Shown one piece after another: positions 8,042 to 16,385 of a stretch of DNA of 40,774 nt; positions within the stretch are counted from its first letter, which is position 1, and each line of letters starts with the position of its first letter. Origin of the DNA: Sulfurihydrogenibium sp. (GTDB lineage Bacteria > Aquificota > Aquificia > Aquificales > Hydrogenothermaceae); contig NZ_JAPYVU010000010.1 in assembly GCF_028276765.1 (NCBI RefSeq), forward strand, positions 1-40,774, written 5' to 3'. The translations under genes were made by a program, and so were the position numbers. The notes below the pieces were generated by a model that was not told the DNA's origin, searched no databases, and saw only the letters and a program-made list of their open reading frames with translations.

Positions 8042-8974
8042 CTATTGAAAGTCTTCTAAGTCTAAGTCGTTGAAAATTTTATAAACGTTTGCATCATTAA
8101 AAACATCATACATAACATAATTTTTGCATGGTGAGCTTTGGTTTATGTATGCTTTTATTTCATCAAGTCCTTTGCCTTCATCTTTTAGTTTTTTCACTGT
8201 GTCTCTTGTGTAAGATAGATAGTTATAGGTAAACTCTATAGCTTTTTTGTCCATGGGTTCATTGTGTCCACCAAGAATTATTTTTGGATTAAGTTTTTCT
8301 AAATCTTTCAAAACTTTAAGCCAATTTTTAACAGAAGAGCCTCTATCTCCTGCAAATGGAATTCTGTTTAGATATACTAAATCTCCAGCAAATAAAATGT
8401 TTTCATTTTTTACAAAAATAACAATATCATTGTCTGTATGTGCAGGGTTTGTTGGAATTATGCTGATTTCATACTGCCCAACTTTTAAATCTTTCTGAGA
8501 TTCTATCTCTATATCTGCTGGTATTAGTCTTACGTTTTTGTAGATTCCGCCAAATCTTTGATTTGAGGCTTCAAGAGTCATTTTTGCTTCCGGAGAGTTA
8601 TAAAATTTGTTTAGATTTTTGTGGGCTATTACAACTGCTCCGGCTTCTTTAAAAGTAGAAGCTCCATACCAATGGTCTGGGTGGTAGTGGGTTATAATCA
8701 GATATTTAACAGGTGCTTTTTTCTCCTTTTGTAAAAGTGTTAGAAATTCCTTTGAAAGCTCAGGAGTTGAAAGAGAGTCTATAACTATCCAGCCTTCTTT
8801 GGTTAAAATTCCATATGCATTAGACATAAAACCTTTGTTTTCTGGAGATGGCATCGCATCCACACCGCGAACCATGTACATATTTTGATAAAACTTCTTT
8901 AGCTCCATTGAGTATGAAATGGTTAATATTATTAAAATTAATAAAACTGTTAAAGTTAAAGGCAGTTTTTTCAT
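8042..8974 (-). CDS. Exported metallo-beta-lactamase-fold hydrolase, SoxH-like
   Basis: 310 residues with an N-terminal hydrophobic export segment (about 4-22). The metal-binding motif THYHPDHWYG is at 95-104 (His96, His98, Asp100, His101), with further ligand positions in NPAHTDNDIV, FAGDLV and GGHNEP. This matches the periplasmic quinoprotein-relay/SoxH group of MBL-fold proteins that are often encoded with sox genes. The substrate is unknown; a thiol or persulfide ester is a frequent suggestion. Its ATG shares an ATGA with the stop of a 29-codon ORF upstream, and GAGGGAG serves as the ribosome-binding site. Confidence 0.75.
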   Translation of the reverse strand: MKKLPLTLTVLLILIILTISYSMELKKFYQNMYMVRGVDAMPSPENKGFMSNAYGILTKEGWIVIDSLSTPELSKEFLTLLQKEKKAPVKYLIITHYHPDHWYGASTFKEAGAVVIAHKNLNKFYNSPEAKMTLEASNQRFGGIYKNVRLIPADIEIESQKDLKVGQYEISIIPTNPAHTDNDIVIFVKNENILFAGDLVYLNRIPFAGDRGSSVKNWLKVLKDLEKLNPKIILGGHNEPMDKKAIEFTYNYLSYTRDTVKKLKDEGKGLDEIKAYINQSSPCKNYVMYDVFNDANVYKIFNDLDLEDFQ

Positions 8975-9060
8975 TTTAAGGCTCCCTCTTTAGACTTTGA
9001 AGGTGCGGCAATTAACAAAACAGTCATAAAACCAAAGCTTGTTAATAAGACTTTTTTCAT
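8971..9060 (-). pseudogene. 29-codon signal-peptide-like ORF, possible relic
   Basis: ATG at 9058-9060 and TGA at 8971-8973, overlapping the next gene's ATG by four bases. The peptide begins MKKVLLTSFGFMTVLLIAAP and ends SKSKEGALK, so it is almost entirely a signal peptide. It resembles the porin leader encoded at 10932 (MRKVLLTGIGLVASALIATP), identical at roughly half of the positions. AGTAGG lies upstream. It could be the remains of a duplicated exported gene, or a coupling leader peptide for the SoxH-like gene. Confidence 0.35.
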
Positions 9061-9073
9061 GCTATATACCTAC

Positions 9074-9571
9074 TTATTGCTTAAACTTTTTTAAGTCATG
9101 AACTACTGTTGGAATTAATCTATAGCCTTCTTCTTGAAGTTTTGCAAGTTCAACAACCCCTGCCGGGACTATAGTTATAAATGGCTGTAAATCTTCCTCT
9201 TTTAACCCAAGTGCTCTGATTGTGTTTCTGCATACATAAATTTTAAGATTGTAGCTTTTTGTCATTGAATTTAGCCTGTCAACAACATTTTTGTACTTTT
9301 CATAATTTTTCTTCGAGAATATCAACGCTTCTGGCCCATGAGATACTATAGCTAATGAGTACTCTCCCATTGGGTTAAACTCATCGAATGCTTTGATGAA
9401 GTTAGAGATAAAATTGACTGCCATTTCTGAATCCTTTGGGTCTTCTAACGTCCAATCAAAAACTGCTTTTATTTTGTCCGGAAGTTTAGAGTCAAAATTT
9501 GGCTTTTCTTGTGCAAATGTAGATGTTGCTAAGAATAAAAATACCAACATTAGTGATAATAATTTTTTCAT
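9074..9571 (-). CDS. Exported DsrE-family protein
   Basis: 165 residues. The signal peptide MKKLLSLMLVFLFLATSTFA is followed by a DsrE-like fold: AVFDWTLEDP, then YSLAIVSHGPEALIFSKKN, then LKIYVCRNTIRALGL with a single cysteine at the expected active position, and PAGVVELAKLQEEGYRLIP at the end. The frame is open 18 codons upstream, but the start at 9569-9571 is chosen because CGGAGG lies 7 bases before it and it exposes a normal signal peptide. It is a paralogue type of the gene at 7566-8030, and both flank the SoxH-like gene. Possible periplasmic persulfide handling is inferred only from family and context. Confidence 0.75.
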   Translation of the reverse strand: MKKLLSLMLVFLFLATSTFAQEKPNFDSKLPDKIKAVFDWTLEDPKDSEMAVNFISNFIKAFDEFNPMGEYSLAIVSHGPEALIFSKKNYEKYKNVVDRLNSMTKSYNLKIYVCRNTIRALGLKEEDLQPFITIVPAGVVELAKLQEEGYRLIPTVVHDLKKFKQ

Positions 9572-9598
9572 CTTATGCCTCCGAATTTCAAAAGAATC

Positions 9599-9639
9599 AG
9601 GAAGACAGGGAACGCTTTGTTCCACATCCCCAGCTTCCT
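9599..9639 (-). terminator. Hairpin between porin and DsrE-like gene
   Basis: AGGAAG (9599-9604) pairs with CTTCCT (9634-9639), enclosing a second stem GGAAC/GTTCC (9609-9613 with 9619-9623). There is no following U-tract on the minus strand. It may be a partial transcription barrier or an mRNA-stabilising 3' end that lets the porin be expressed at a different level from downstream genes. Confidence 0.35.
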
Positions 9640-9654
9640 CTGACTTTTAAACTA

Positions 9655-10932
9655 TTAGAAAATTAACTGTAAGCCAACGCCTATGTAATCACCAGCTTTG
9701 CCATTTCCAGGATTATAAGCTGATTTTGCTGAGCCAGACTGTTTAACATAGTGTAAATTAAGCTTCATGTTGTTTTGCTTTATATACCAGTTTAAACCAA
9801 CGTCGGTTGTTTTGAAATTACCATTACCGTTTAAGCTTGCTTTATCTCCTTGCCATTCTGCATAAGTAATGGTTGGTTCAAGGATTGTTTTGTTAGGAAG
9901 CGTAAAGTTATAACCACCTCTTACGTGCCATACTTTGTCTTTGTAATCCAAGCTTAATACATCAAAAGACCTTTTTAATTCGTCGTATTCAGCGTTAAAT
10001 GTAAAATCTTTATAGTTTGCAAGGATATCAAAGCCTAACATTTGGTTGTTTTTGAACTGAACTTTTGGCTTATTATTTGCATCTAAATAGGTATTGTTCC
10101 ATATACTTTTATCTGCAAGTGGGAATTGGTTGCTATCTTGTCCTCTTCCTTGATATGCGTAGTTAATTGCAAAAGTTATACCGTTTCTTTTTCCAAAGTA
10201 ATTGACTTTATAGCCCATTCCGTATTTTTTCATCTCTGGGTCGCCATAAGATACAGCTACTCTTGCTGTGTAGAGTAAGTTATCCCCGCCTGTTCCACCG
10301 CTAAATTTATCTACGTTAAACACTCCAAAGTTATAGTTAAGTCCAAGCTTAGTTTTTTCATCATTATACAAACCACCTATATTTACGCCAGTTTCACGAC
10401 CAGGACCGGTTCCTACTAAATGTAGTCTTGGATAAAAGTTTGTTAAAGCTTTTTCAAAGGATAATACTTCAAAGCCTGCTGTAATGCTTTCTCTGCCAAC
10501 TTGAGGTCTAAAATAACCTACGGTAATATTTGCCCAATTTTTATGAAGTGCATAAGTAAACATAGCATCCCAAACATAGAATTGTTGGTTATTAGTGTTT
10601 CCACCAACTACGCCTATACTACCATTTTTTGCAAGTGCAGTGTGTGGATCTAATCCTACGTTGTCATAAGCAAACCATACTCTCCAAGATAAATTTTCTG
10701 TTATTGTTCCTTGAAATCCAAGTCTTGATCTTCTTAGGAAGAAATCCATTCTGTTGTCGTATTTTGTGCCGTTCTCAACTCTATCCGTAGTATAAACGCC
10801 CCAAAGCTGGTTTGCAAAGAAGATTTCAAGCTCTTTTCCTTCTCCAAAATAAAACTTTGGTGCTGCGTTTGATGGTGTTGCAATGAGTGCAGATGCTACA
10901 AGCCCAATTCCTGTAAGTAAAACTTTTCTCAT
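9655..10932 (-). CDS. Outer-membrane porin, OprO/OprP-like
   Basis: 425 residues from the chosen ATG (10930-10932, preceded by AAAAGGAGG). A signal peptide ending near SNAAP is followed by an alternating beta-strand pattern throughout. The segment RMDFFLRRSRLGFQGTITEN early in the mature protein is typical of phosphate/polyphosphate-selective porins (OprO/P family), and the protein ends in GVGLQLIF with the C-terminal Phe expected of outer-membrane barrels. It sits between the sox genes and the DsrE-like genes, so it may admit thiosulfate or another anion; that is inference, since substrate cannot be read from sequence. Confidence 0.8.
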   Translation of the reverse strand: MRKVLLTGIGLVASALIATPSNAAPKFYFGEGKELEIFFANQLWGVYTTDRVENGTKYDNRMDFFLRRSRLGFQGTITENLSWRVWFAYDNVGLDPHTALAKNGSIGVVGGNTNNQQFYVWDAMFTYALHKNWANITVGYFRPQVGRESITAGFEVLSFEKALTNFYPRLHLVGTGPGRETGVNIGGLYNDEKTKLGLNYNFGVFNVDKFSGGTGGDNLLYTARVAVSYGDPEMKKYGMGYKVNYFGKRNGITFAINYAYQGRGQDSNQFPLADKSIWNNTYLDANNKPKVQFKNNQMLGFDILANYKDFTFNAEYDELKRSFDVLSLDYKDKVWHVRGGYNFTLPNKTILEPTITYAEWQGDKASLNGNGNFKTTDVGLNWYIKQNNMKLNLHYVKQSGSAKSAYNPGNGKAGDYIGVGLQLIF

Positions 10933-10984
10933 GTTAAACCTCCTTTTAAAATTTTTATTAAAAAATAGATTTTTCACTTGCTTT

Positions 10985-11190
10985 CTTTGCCATCCTGAGG
11001 CTGTAAAGCCATGTTCGGAATAACAAAAAATCTGAGATTCTTCGCTTCGCTCAGAATGACAGCATTAGACAACTTTGTCATCCTGAGGACGCAAGTCTGA
11101 AGGATCGCCTGTTTTAAAATAAAGAGATTCTTCACTTCGTTCAGAATGACAAATAAGGCTAAAATTCTTTGCCGGCTACAGAATGGCAAT
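10985..11190. repeat. Cluster of dispersed-repeat arms
   Basis: Several units in tandem: CATCCTGAGGCTG, GATTCTTCGCTTCGCTCAG, GTCATCCTGAGGACG and GATTCTTCACTTCGTTCAG, in alternating orientation so that adjacent arms can pair. The minus strand has an open frame of 71 codons containing VILNEVKNL and VILSEAKNL, which is simply the repeat translated. It separates the porin from the lipoprotein gene and could form strong mRNA hairpins if transcribed through. Confidence 0.75.
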
Positions 11191-11217
11191 ACTATTACCT
11201 CTTACCTATTCACTTTT

Positions 11218-11862
11218 TTATTGACTGACTACGTTATCAATTATTTTTTTAAGTTCTAAATCAAGCTCTTTTAATGCTTTGATTGCATCTGCGTCTAAAT
11301 TGCCCATATATTTAATGGCTGTGCTTGGTTTAAACGTTCCTACAACCATTTTTCCATCTTTTTCATACGTGTAAACTTTAAAGGGAAACTGGGATGCAAG
11401 CTGTGGATTATTCTTCATAATTACTGAACACTTAGAAAGCTTGCATACAAGGTAGATATGCATATGCTTCCAAAAGTCTTTATTTCCTTGCTCTTCTACA
11501 CCTTTTGTAATGTTTAAAACATGGACGATTTTAAAGTTATGATTTTCAAGCTCTGTTCTTAATGCTAAATCAAGCTCTTCGTAAGACATTTTTGTTGTTC
11601 TCTCATAAATATCAGACATTTCTTCATCTTCAGAGTTTGTCACTACCGCACTGGCAAGAGATTCTAAAAAAGATTTTTTCTCTGTTTTTGCTTCTGTCTT
11701 TGTTTCCGTTTTTTTCTCAGATTTGCTTAAACTCACTTTCTTTTGGGGTTTGTCATCATAACCGGTCCCTAAGTAGTCTCCTGTCTCAAAAGAGACATCT
11801 TTTATGACTCCTCCACAAGAAGCAATCAAGCTACATAGTGCAGCTAAAATAATTTTTTTCAT
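11218..11862 (-). CDS. Lipoprotein with DUF302-like domain
   Basis: 214 residues. The lipoprotein signal MKKIILAALCSLIASCGG places the acylated cysteine at residue 16. Residues 45-75 are a low-complexity Lys/Glu/Thr linker (KTETKTEAKTEKK). The C-terminal 130 residues, with KHMHIYLVCKLSKCSVIMK and FPFKVYTYEKDGKMVVGTF, resemble DUF302. There are two cysteines in the domain. AGGAG precedes the ATG, and the gene follows soxB by 10 bp, so it is cotranscribed with the sox genes. The role is unknown; membrane anchoring plus a flexible tether suggests a periplasmic binding or scaffold function. Confidence 0.65.
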   Translation of the reverse strand: MKKIILAALCSLIASCGGVIKDVSFETGDYLGTGYDDKPQKKVSLSKSEKKTETKTEAKTEKKSFLESLASAVVTNSEDEEMSDIYERTTKMSYEELDLALRTELENHNFKIVHVLNITKGVEEQGNKDFWKHMHIYLVCKLSKCSVIMKNNPQLASQFPFKVYTYEKDGKMVVGTFKPSTAIKYMGNLDADAIKALKELDLELKKIIDNVVSQ

Positions 11863-11872
11863 TTACGTACTC

Positions 11873-13606
11873 CTATAAACATTTTCCTTCAGATGTTGGG
11901 CATCCACAGTCAAAATCTAAGATTTTTACGTTTGATTTTAATGGTGGATTAACTACTTTCACTCTCTTGATGTAATCAATAGTAATGTCATAAGATGGTC
12001 TTAGTTTTTTAGCATTTTTGCCCATTTTGTATAGATTTCCACCCCAAGATGCTACTACGTAAGTTCTGTTAGGGTCAAGGTCTTTTCCGTTTACTTTTAT
12101 GTCAGATATTCTTTGTCCTGTTGGTGCAGAGATTTTTATGGCATATTCAAGACCAAGAGTTCTGCTCATATCTCCACCTTGTTGGTAAAGTGGGTTTGGA
12201 TTAAATACGTTATCTGCTACATCTTCTAATAGATTTTTAATCTGAGCTCCTGTTAGCTCAAATCTGTAAACATCAGGGTATGTTATCGCAGCCATACTGT
12301 AAACATCATCTACTGTAATATTATCTCCGGGTAGAAGTGTTGTTCCCCATCTGTAGCCTGGGTTGAATACTATTTCACAATCTGCTTCTTCTTTGATTGC
12401 ATCCATCATTACTCTGTCAAAGGTTGAATAGAATGTATCTCTTTTGTAGAGTATTGTTTCTGTTTTTCCTATAACTTCAGAAAGCTGTTTTTCATATGGT
12501 TCATATAGTTTATTTACAAGGTCTTGGACTTCTTTATCCGGTTTTATAAAGTTTGATGCAACAGGGTATAGTTTATAGGCAAAGTTTGTAATCTTTTTAT
12601 TTTTAACTTCAAGGTCTAACCTTCCAAGATATTTTCCATGGCTTCCTGCAATGACTATGATTGTATTATTTACTATCACTGGTTTTGGTGCTGGGTCGTG
12701 GGTGTGTCCGGAAAGGATAACATCAATTCCTTTTACCATTTTTGCAAGAGCTTGGTCTAATGTAAATCCATCATGAGATAATAAAACTACTACATCAGCT
12801 CCTTTGCTTCTTACTTCATCAACAAACTTTTGAAGTCTTTCTGGCTGAATTCCAAATGTCCAGCCTTCTGTAAACTCCTTAGGGTTTGCTATTGGTGTGT
12901 AAGGGAATGAGTTTCCAATGACTGCAACTTTTACACCGCCAACTTCTCTGATTGTGTATGGTTTAAAGATTAGATCGCCCCACATATCATCTGCTACGTT
13001 TTGAGATATAAACTCTGCTTTGAGATGCTTGTTTACAAGCTCTAAGACTCTGTCTTTTCCGTATGTATACTCCCAATGACCAACCATAATATCAAGCCCA
13101 AGAGCATTTTGTGCCTCAACTACCGCTAAACCTTTTGTAAATAGTCCAATAGCTGTTCCTTGCCATGTATCGCCGGAATCCATAAATAATACTTTATCAT
13201 TACCTCTTTCTGCCTTTATCTGTTTAACTAAGGTTGCTATATGTGCTACACCGCCCATCTTTCCGTATTTCTTGGCAAGCTCTTCAAAGCCGATGTAAGT
13301 ATCAAAGTAAGCTCTCATTGTATTTGACTTTATGCCGTAGTATTTTAAAAATGCCTTACCGCATAAAAATCCGGGAGTTCCTATTAGCTCCCTTGCTGAA
13401 ATTAGTGTAGATGGCTCTCTCCAATAAAGCGGTTTAAGGTGTGCATGCATATCGCATATGTGTAATAGTGTAACGTTCCCAACAGGTTTAAACTCAAATA
13501 GTTTTTCCGGGTTTAAATCGTTTAATTTTGCAAAAACATCTTCAGCTGCTAATGACAGTCCTGCTATTGCGGCAAGATGAAACAGCTCTCTTCTTGAAAT
13601 ATTCAT
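11873..13606 (-). CDS. soxB: Thiosulfohydrolase SoxB
   Basis: 577 residues, standard length. The Tat-type signal MNISRRELFHLAAIAGLSLA matches export of a folded dimanganese enzyme. Metal and active-site motifs follow the 5'-nucleotidase fold: CDMHAHLKP (51-59), DSGDTWQG (143-150), VGHWEYTYG (175-183) and SGHTHD (299-304). SoxB releases sulfate from S-sulfonated SoxY by hydrolysis. AAAGGAGG precedes the ATG. It is encoded 21 bp after soxA, in the order XWYZAB. Confidence 0.97.
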   Translation of the reverse strand: MNISRRELFHLAAIAGLSLAAEDVFAKLNDLNPEKLFEFKPVGNVTLLHICDMHAHLKPLYWREPSTLISARELIGTPGFLCGKAFLKYYGIKSNTMRAYFDTYIGFEELAKKYGKMGGVAHIATLVKQIKAERGNDKVLFMDSGDTWQGTAIGLFTKGLAVVEAQNALGLDIMVGHWEYTYGKDRVLELVNKHLKAEFISQNVADDMWGDLIFKPYTIREVGGVKVAVIGNSFPYTPIANPKEFTEGWTFGIQPERLQKFVDEVRSKGADVVVLLSHDGFTLDQALAKMVKGIDVILSGHTHDPAPKPVIVNNTIIVIAGSHGKYLGRLDLEVKNKKITNFAYKLYPVASNFIKPDKEVQDLVNKLYEPYEKQLSEVIGKTETILYKRDTFYSTFDRVMMDAIKEEADCEIVFNPGYRWGTTLLPGDNITVDDVYSMAAITYPDVYRFELTGAQIKNLLEDVADNVFNPNPLYQQGGDMSRTLGLEYAIKISAPTGQRISDIKVNGKDLDPNRTYVVASWGGNLYKMGKNAKKLRPSYDITIDYIKRVKVVNPPLKSNVKILDFDCGCPTSEGKCL

Positions 13607-13627
13607 TCTTACACCTCCTTTCTCACC

Positions 13628-14434
13628 TTATCTAACAAGTCCTGGTGCTTCTATGGTTGCCCCATTTGCTAATGATGTTACATAAAGCTCTAATGCTACC
13701 ATCTCCTTTGAGCCAAGAGGTAGAACTTTCATACCTGCTTGACTCATGCATTGTTGAAATCTTTGTTCTATTGTTACAACTTTACTTTGTGTCATTCTAT
13801 AACCAGGCCAATGGGCAGCAGCGGTTGTTCCTTTTATTCCATTAAATTCATGCCCAAGAGGATTTAGTTTCTGCATTCTCAAAACCATTCCAGCAGCATA
13901 TTCATGACAGGTTTGGCATGATAAATTTCTTTTTCCTCTTTTTAATTCAAACACATACTTTCCATAATCATAGTACTCTTTAACAACCGGGTTGGATGAT
14001 GTATCTACGTTAATTTTTTCTCCGGATGCTATATACTTTAAGTATGTAAGTAATGCAGTGTTTTCTTCACTTTTAAGCGGGAAAGGGTTTTCAACACCTT
14101 GATTTAGTTTTTGGCACATCTGAATTCTTTGCTGTAGTGATATTACAGCGTTTAATTTTTCGTTGTATTTTGGATAAGTTCCAACAGCTTTTTTAAGTTT
14201 TTCTTCACTGTGGCAAGATGCACAGGATTTATTTGATTTTCCCATAGGTGTATTAAACAGCTTTCCACCAACTTCCTGAGCAAAAACTTCTCCCGGGTTT
14301 ATTCCAGTTTTATATAATGCTAAATCTTCCTCTGATATAGCTTGTCCAGCTTCTTGTGAAATTGCTTTATTTACACTAAATGCTGAAGCTAAAACCAAGG
14401 CTCCAAAAAGCAATAGTTTACCCTTTAATTTCAT
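13628..14434 (-). CDS. soxA: L-cysteine S-thiosulfotransferase diheme subunit SoxA
   Basis: 268 residues from the ATG at 14432-14434, chosen because GGGAGG is upstream and it starts a regular signal peptide; the open frame extends 20 codons further. Two c-type heme sites are visible, CASCH (71-75) and CQTCH (173-177), so it is the diheme form. Cys229 in QRFQQCM is the active-site cysteine that is cysteine-persulfide ligated in known SoxA. With SoxX it oxidatively conjugates thiosulfate to the SoxY C-terminal cysteine in the periplasm. Confidence 0.96.
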   Translation of the reverse strand: MKLKGKLLLFGALVLASAFSVNKAISQEAGQAISEEDLALYKTGINPGEVFAQEVGGKLFNTPMGKSNKSCASCHSEEKLKKAVGTYPKYNEKLNAVISLQQRIQMCQKLNQGVENPFPLKSEENTALLTYLKYIASGEKINVDTSSNPVVKEYYDYGKYVFELKRGKRNLSCQTCHEYAAGMVLRMQKLNPLGHEFNGIKGTTAAAHWPGYRMTQSKVVTIEQRFQQCMSQAGMKVLPLGSKEMVALELYVTSLANGATIEAPGLVR

Positions 14435-14497
14435 AGCCAATTTTCCTCCCTTAAGGAATTTTAAAAAAGAGAGGGCTAAAATAGCCCTCAGCACAGA

Positions 14498-14827
14498 TTA
14501 TCCTACATTTATGTCGATTACTTTTTCTGTAACGTCCCCTTTGTTATCTTTCCAAATGATTTTTAAAGGTGCAGTTTTGGTAGCTTTTACATAGAAAGAG
14601 ATAAAGGGATTGGCACTTACAGAGCCGGAAAGTTTCATGGTAGTAATTCTTTCATCTCCATAATACACTTCTACGTCTGTAATATGATTAGCTGCAATAT
14701 ACTTTCCAGATTCTTTGTCTTTTACTAAACCTGTGTCCATTGGATGCATTATAACTGTATTGACTTTGATTAAGTCATCTTTTTTGTAATCTTTTGGGTC
14801 TATTTTTACCATTGCTGTTCTTGGCAT
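14498..14827 (-). CDS. soxZ: Thiosulfate oxidation carrier subunit SoxZ
   Basis: 109 residues with no signal peptide, as usual for SoxZ, which is exported bound to SoxY. The segment IMHPMDTGLVKDKESGK is diagnostic for the family, followed by an immunoglobulin-like beta sandwich pattern (SVSANPFISFYVKA). AAGGAGG precedes the ATG. It lies directly between soxY and soxA. Confidence 0.95.
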   Translation of the reverse strand: MPRTAMVKIDPKDYKKDDLIKVNTVIMHPMDTGLVKDKESGKYIAANHITDVEVYYGDERITTMKLSGSVSANPFISFYVKATKTAPLKIIWKDNKGDVTEKVIDINVG

Positions 14828-14851
14828 CTTTCAATCCTCCTTAATTATTGA

Positions 14852-15319
14852 TTATCCACATCCGCCTATTGTAACTTTTACAGGCTTCTGTGCTTTAATA
14901 AAGCTACCATCTGCAAGCTGTGCTATAGCGACAACGTTCATAGATTCTGCAAGTCTTATTCTCGTTGAGATGTAAGCCTTTCCGTTAGCCGGAGTAAACT
15001 CAACGCTCATCGTACGAGCATTATGGTTTTTGTCTGCTAAGATATGAATTGCTTTAACCTGCTCTATTGGCAGTTCTACTTCTACAGTAACCGGCACAAC
15101 AGCCCCGTTTTCTGCAATCTCCGGAGCAATAAGCTTTACTTTGTCTGAATCAGTGACTGTTTTTCCTCCGGTAATTTCTTTTAATGCTTCTTCATAAGGT
15201 TTTTTTGGTGGTGGTGCGTCTGCAAGCTCAACAGCAAAGACATTAGATAACAATGAGCTGCCGAACGTTAGACCAGAAACAGCCAGTGCTGCTCCTTTTA
15301 AAAGCTCTCTTCTGTTCAT
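14852..15319 (-). CDS. soxY: Thiosulfate oxidation carrier protein SoxY
   Basis: 155 residues. The Tat signal begins MNRRELLKGAALAVSGLTF. The protein ends in IGGCG, the invariant swinging-arm terminus whose cysteine (154) carries the sulfur intermediates. The middle holds the Ig-like domain that pairs with SoxZ. It is separated from soxZ by 24 bp containing the soxZ ribosome-binding site. Confidence 0.96.
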   Translation of the reverse strand: MNRRELLKGAALAVSGLTFGSSLLSNVFAVELADAPPPKKPYEEALKEITGGKTVTDSDKVKLIAPEIAENGAVVPVTVEVELPIEQVKAIHILADKNHNARTMSVEFTPANGKAYISTRIRLAESMNVVAIAQLADGSFIKAQKPVKVTIGGCG

Positions 15320-15330
15320 AAAAATACCTC

Positions 15331-15777
15331 CTAATTTGTTTTCATAAAAAATTCGTTCATATCCATCGTTTTATAACTTCCGGATGAGAAATACTCTAAA
15401 ATTTTGATAAAATCTTTTTCTTCCCAGGCTCCAAAGATTGCTTTAATTTTCTTTCCATCCGGTTCTAAGAAATAAAACATTGGCGTTCCTACAAATCCGT
15501 ATTTTTTTCTAAACTCTATGCCTTCTTTACTGCATTTTCTTAATTTTACAGGAACAAACTGCCCATTTAGCATATCTTCAACTTTTCTACTGTCAAATAC
15601 GTTAAAATCCATCATGTCGCAGTAATGACAAGATGGTGAGTAAATATACACAAAAATAAGCTTATTCTCCTTTTTTGCTATTTCAAAAGCTTTATAAAGA
15701 GGGACCCAGTTTATTTCTGCATTTGAAATGCCAAACAAAGTTAATACAAAAATCAAAATAAAGCTTTTAAGCTTCAT
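15331..15777 (-). CDS. soxW: Thioredoxin-fold periplasmic protein, SoxW-type
   Basis: 148 residues with a signal peptide (about 1-20) and a thioredoxin-like domain carrying YSPSCHYCDMMDF, the redox pair being Cys50 and Cys53. GTPMFYFLEPDGK supplies the cis-proline region. In sox operons SoxW-type thioredoxins keep the SoxY cysteine or SoxA ligands reduced. It is situated between soxX and soxY, and four bases separate it from soxX. The symbol is given by position and fold; a DsbD-like partner is not in view. Confidence 0.8.
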   Translation of the reverse strand: MKLKSFILIFVLTLFGISNAEINWVPLYKAFEIAKKENKLIFVYIYSPSCHYCDMMDFNVFDSRKVEDMLNGQFVPVKLRKCSKEGIEFRKKYGFVGTPMFYFLEPDGKKIKAIFGAWEEKDFIKILEYFSSGSYKTMDMNEFFMKTN

Positions 15778-15780
15778 ACA

Positions 15781-16305
15781 TTACTCCTGACTTAGTACGT
15801 ATGCTGTTAATTGGCAAACTTCTTCGTATGTTAGCTGTCCTGTTGTAATTTGAACTGTCATTATATGATAGTATGGAATATTTTCTAAATCCTTAGGAAT
15901 CAGTATTCTTCCATCGGCGATTTTTTGATATAGCCAGTCTACGGTTTTTTCTTCTCCTCTATAACCCGGAGCTTTAAAAAGTCCGTTTTTATAACCTGTT
16001 AAATCTGGTCCTATGTTTCCACATCCTTTTGCATCCTTAGCACAATGACAAGCAACGCAGTTTCCTTTTGCAACTGTATTAAAAACTTCTTTTCCTTTTT
16101 CAGCCAATTTCTTTAAAGATTCTTTATCTTTTAAATTACATTCAGGAGGAATTGCATACAATCTTGGTTCCGGGGGGACATCTTTTAGCATTACAGACTT
16201 GCCTTCTGGATTTTCTATTCCTGCTTCTTGTAAAGTTAAGGCATACGCACCAATTGCAGTAAGTCCTACCAATCCAGCGATTGTTAAAAACTTTTTAAGC
16301 TTCAT
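15781..16305 (-). CDS. soxX: Thiosulfotransferase monoheme subunit SoxX
   Basis: 174 residues from the ATG at 16303-16305 (upstream CCAGGTTGA as ribosome-binding site; the frame runs 9 codons further). A signal peptide is followed by a cytochrome c domain with GNCVACHC (heme site 83-87) and a likely axial methionine at 149 in PYYHIMT. Extra cysteines at 88 and 95 sit next to the heme motif. It partners with SoxA. It is the first gene of the sox operon, and its start is only about 80 bp from the end of a tnpB gene on the same strand. Confidence 0.94.
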   Translation of the reverse strand: MKLKKFLTIAGLVGLTAIGAYALTLQEAGIENPEGKSVMLKDVPPEPRLYAIPPECNLKDKESLKKLAEKGKEVFNTVAKGNCVACHCAKDAKGCGNIGPDLTGYKNGLFKAPGYRGEEKTVDWLYQKIADGRILIPKDLENIPYYHIMTVQITTGQLTYEEVCQLTAYVLSQE

Positions 16306-16339
16306 TTCAACCTGGTCAACCAAACTGTACAAAACTGTA

Positions 16340-16377
16340 AAAACGTGAAACGTTCAACGTTCAACGTGAAACGTGAA
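16340..16377. repeat. 7-bp tandem repeat array upstream of soxX
   Basis: On the minus strand the units read TTTCACG, TTTCACG, TTGAACG, TTGAACG, TTTCACG. The array occupies about half of the 80-bp gap between tnpB and soxX and would include or adjoin the sox promoter if the promoter lies in this gap. A related array lies at 16708-16742. No clear -35/-10 pair is visible in the gap. Confidence 0.7.
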
Positions 16378-16385
16378 AAAGTGTA

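Noticed and set aside
10974-11189. Minus-strand open frame of 71 codons next to the porin gene
   Set aside because: It is the dispersed repeat read as protein (VILNEVKNL and VILSEAKNL units); there is no ribosome-binding site and no protein-like pattern.
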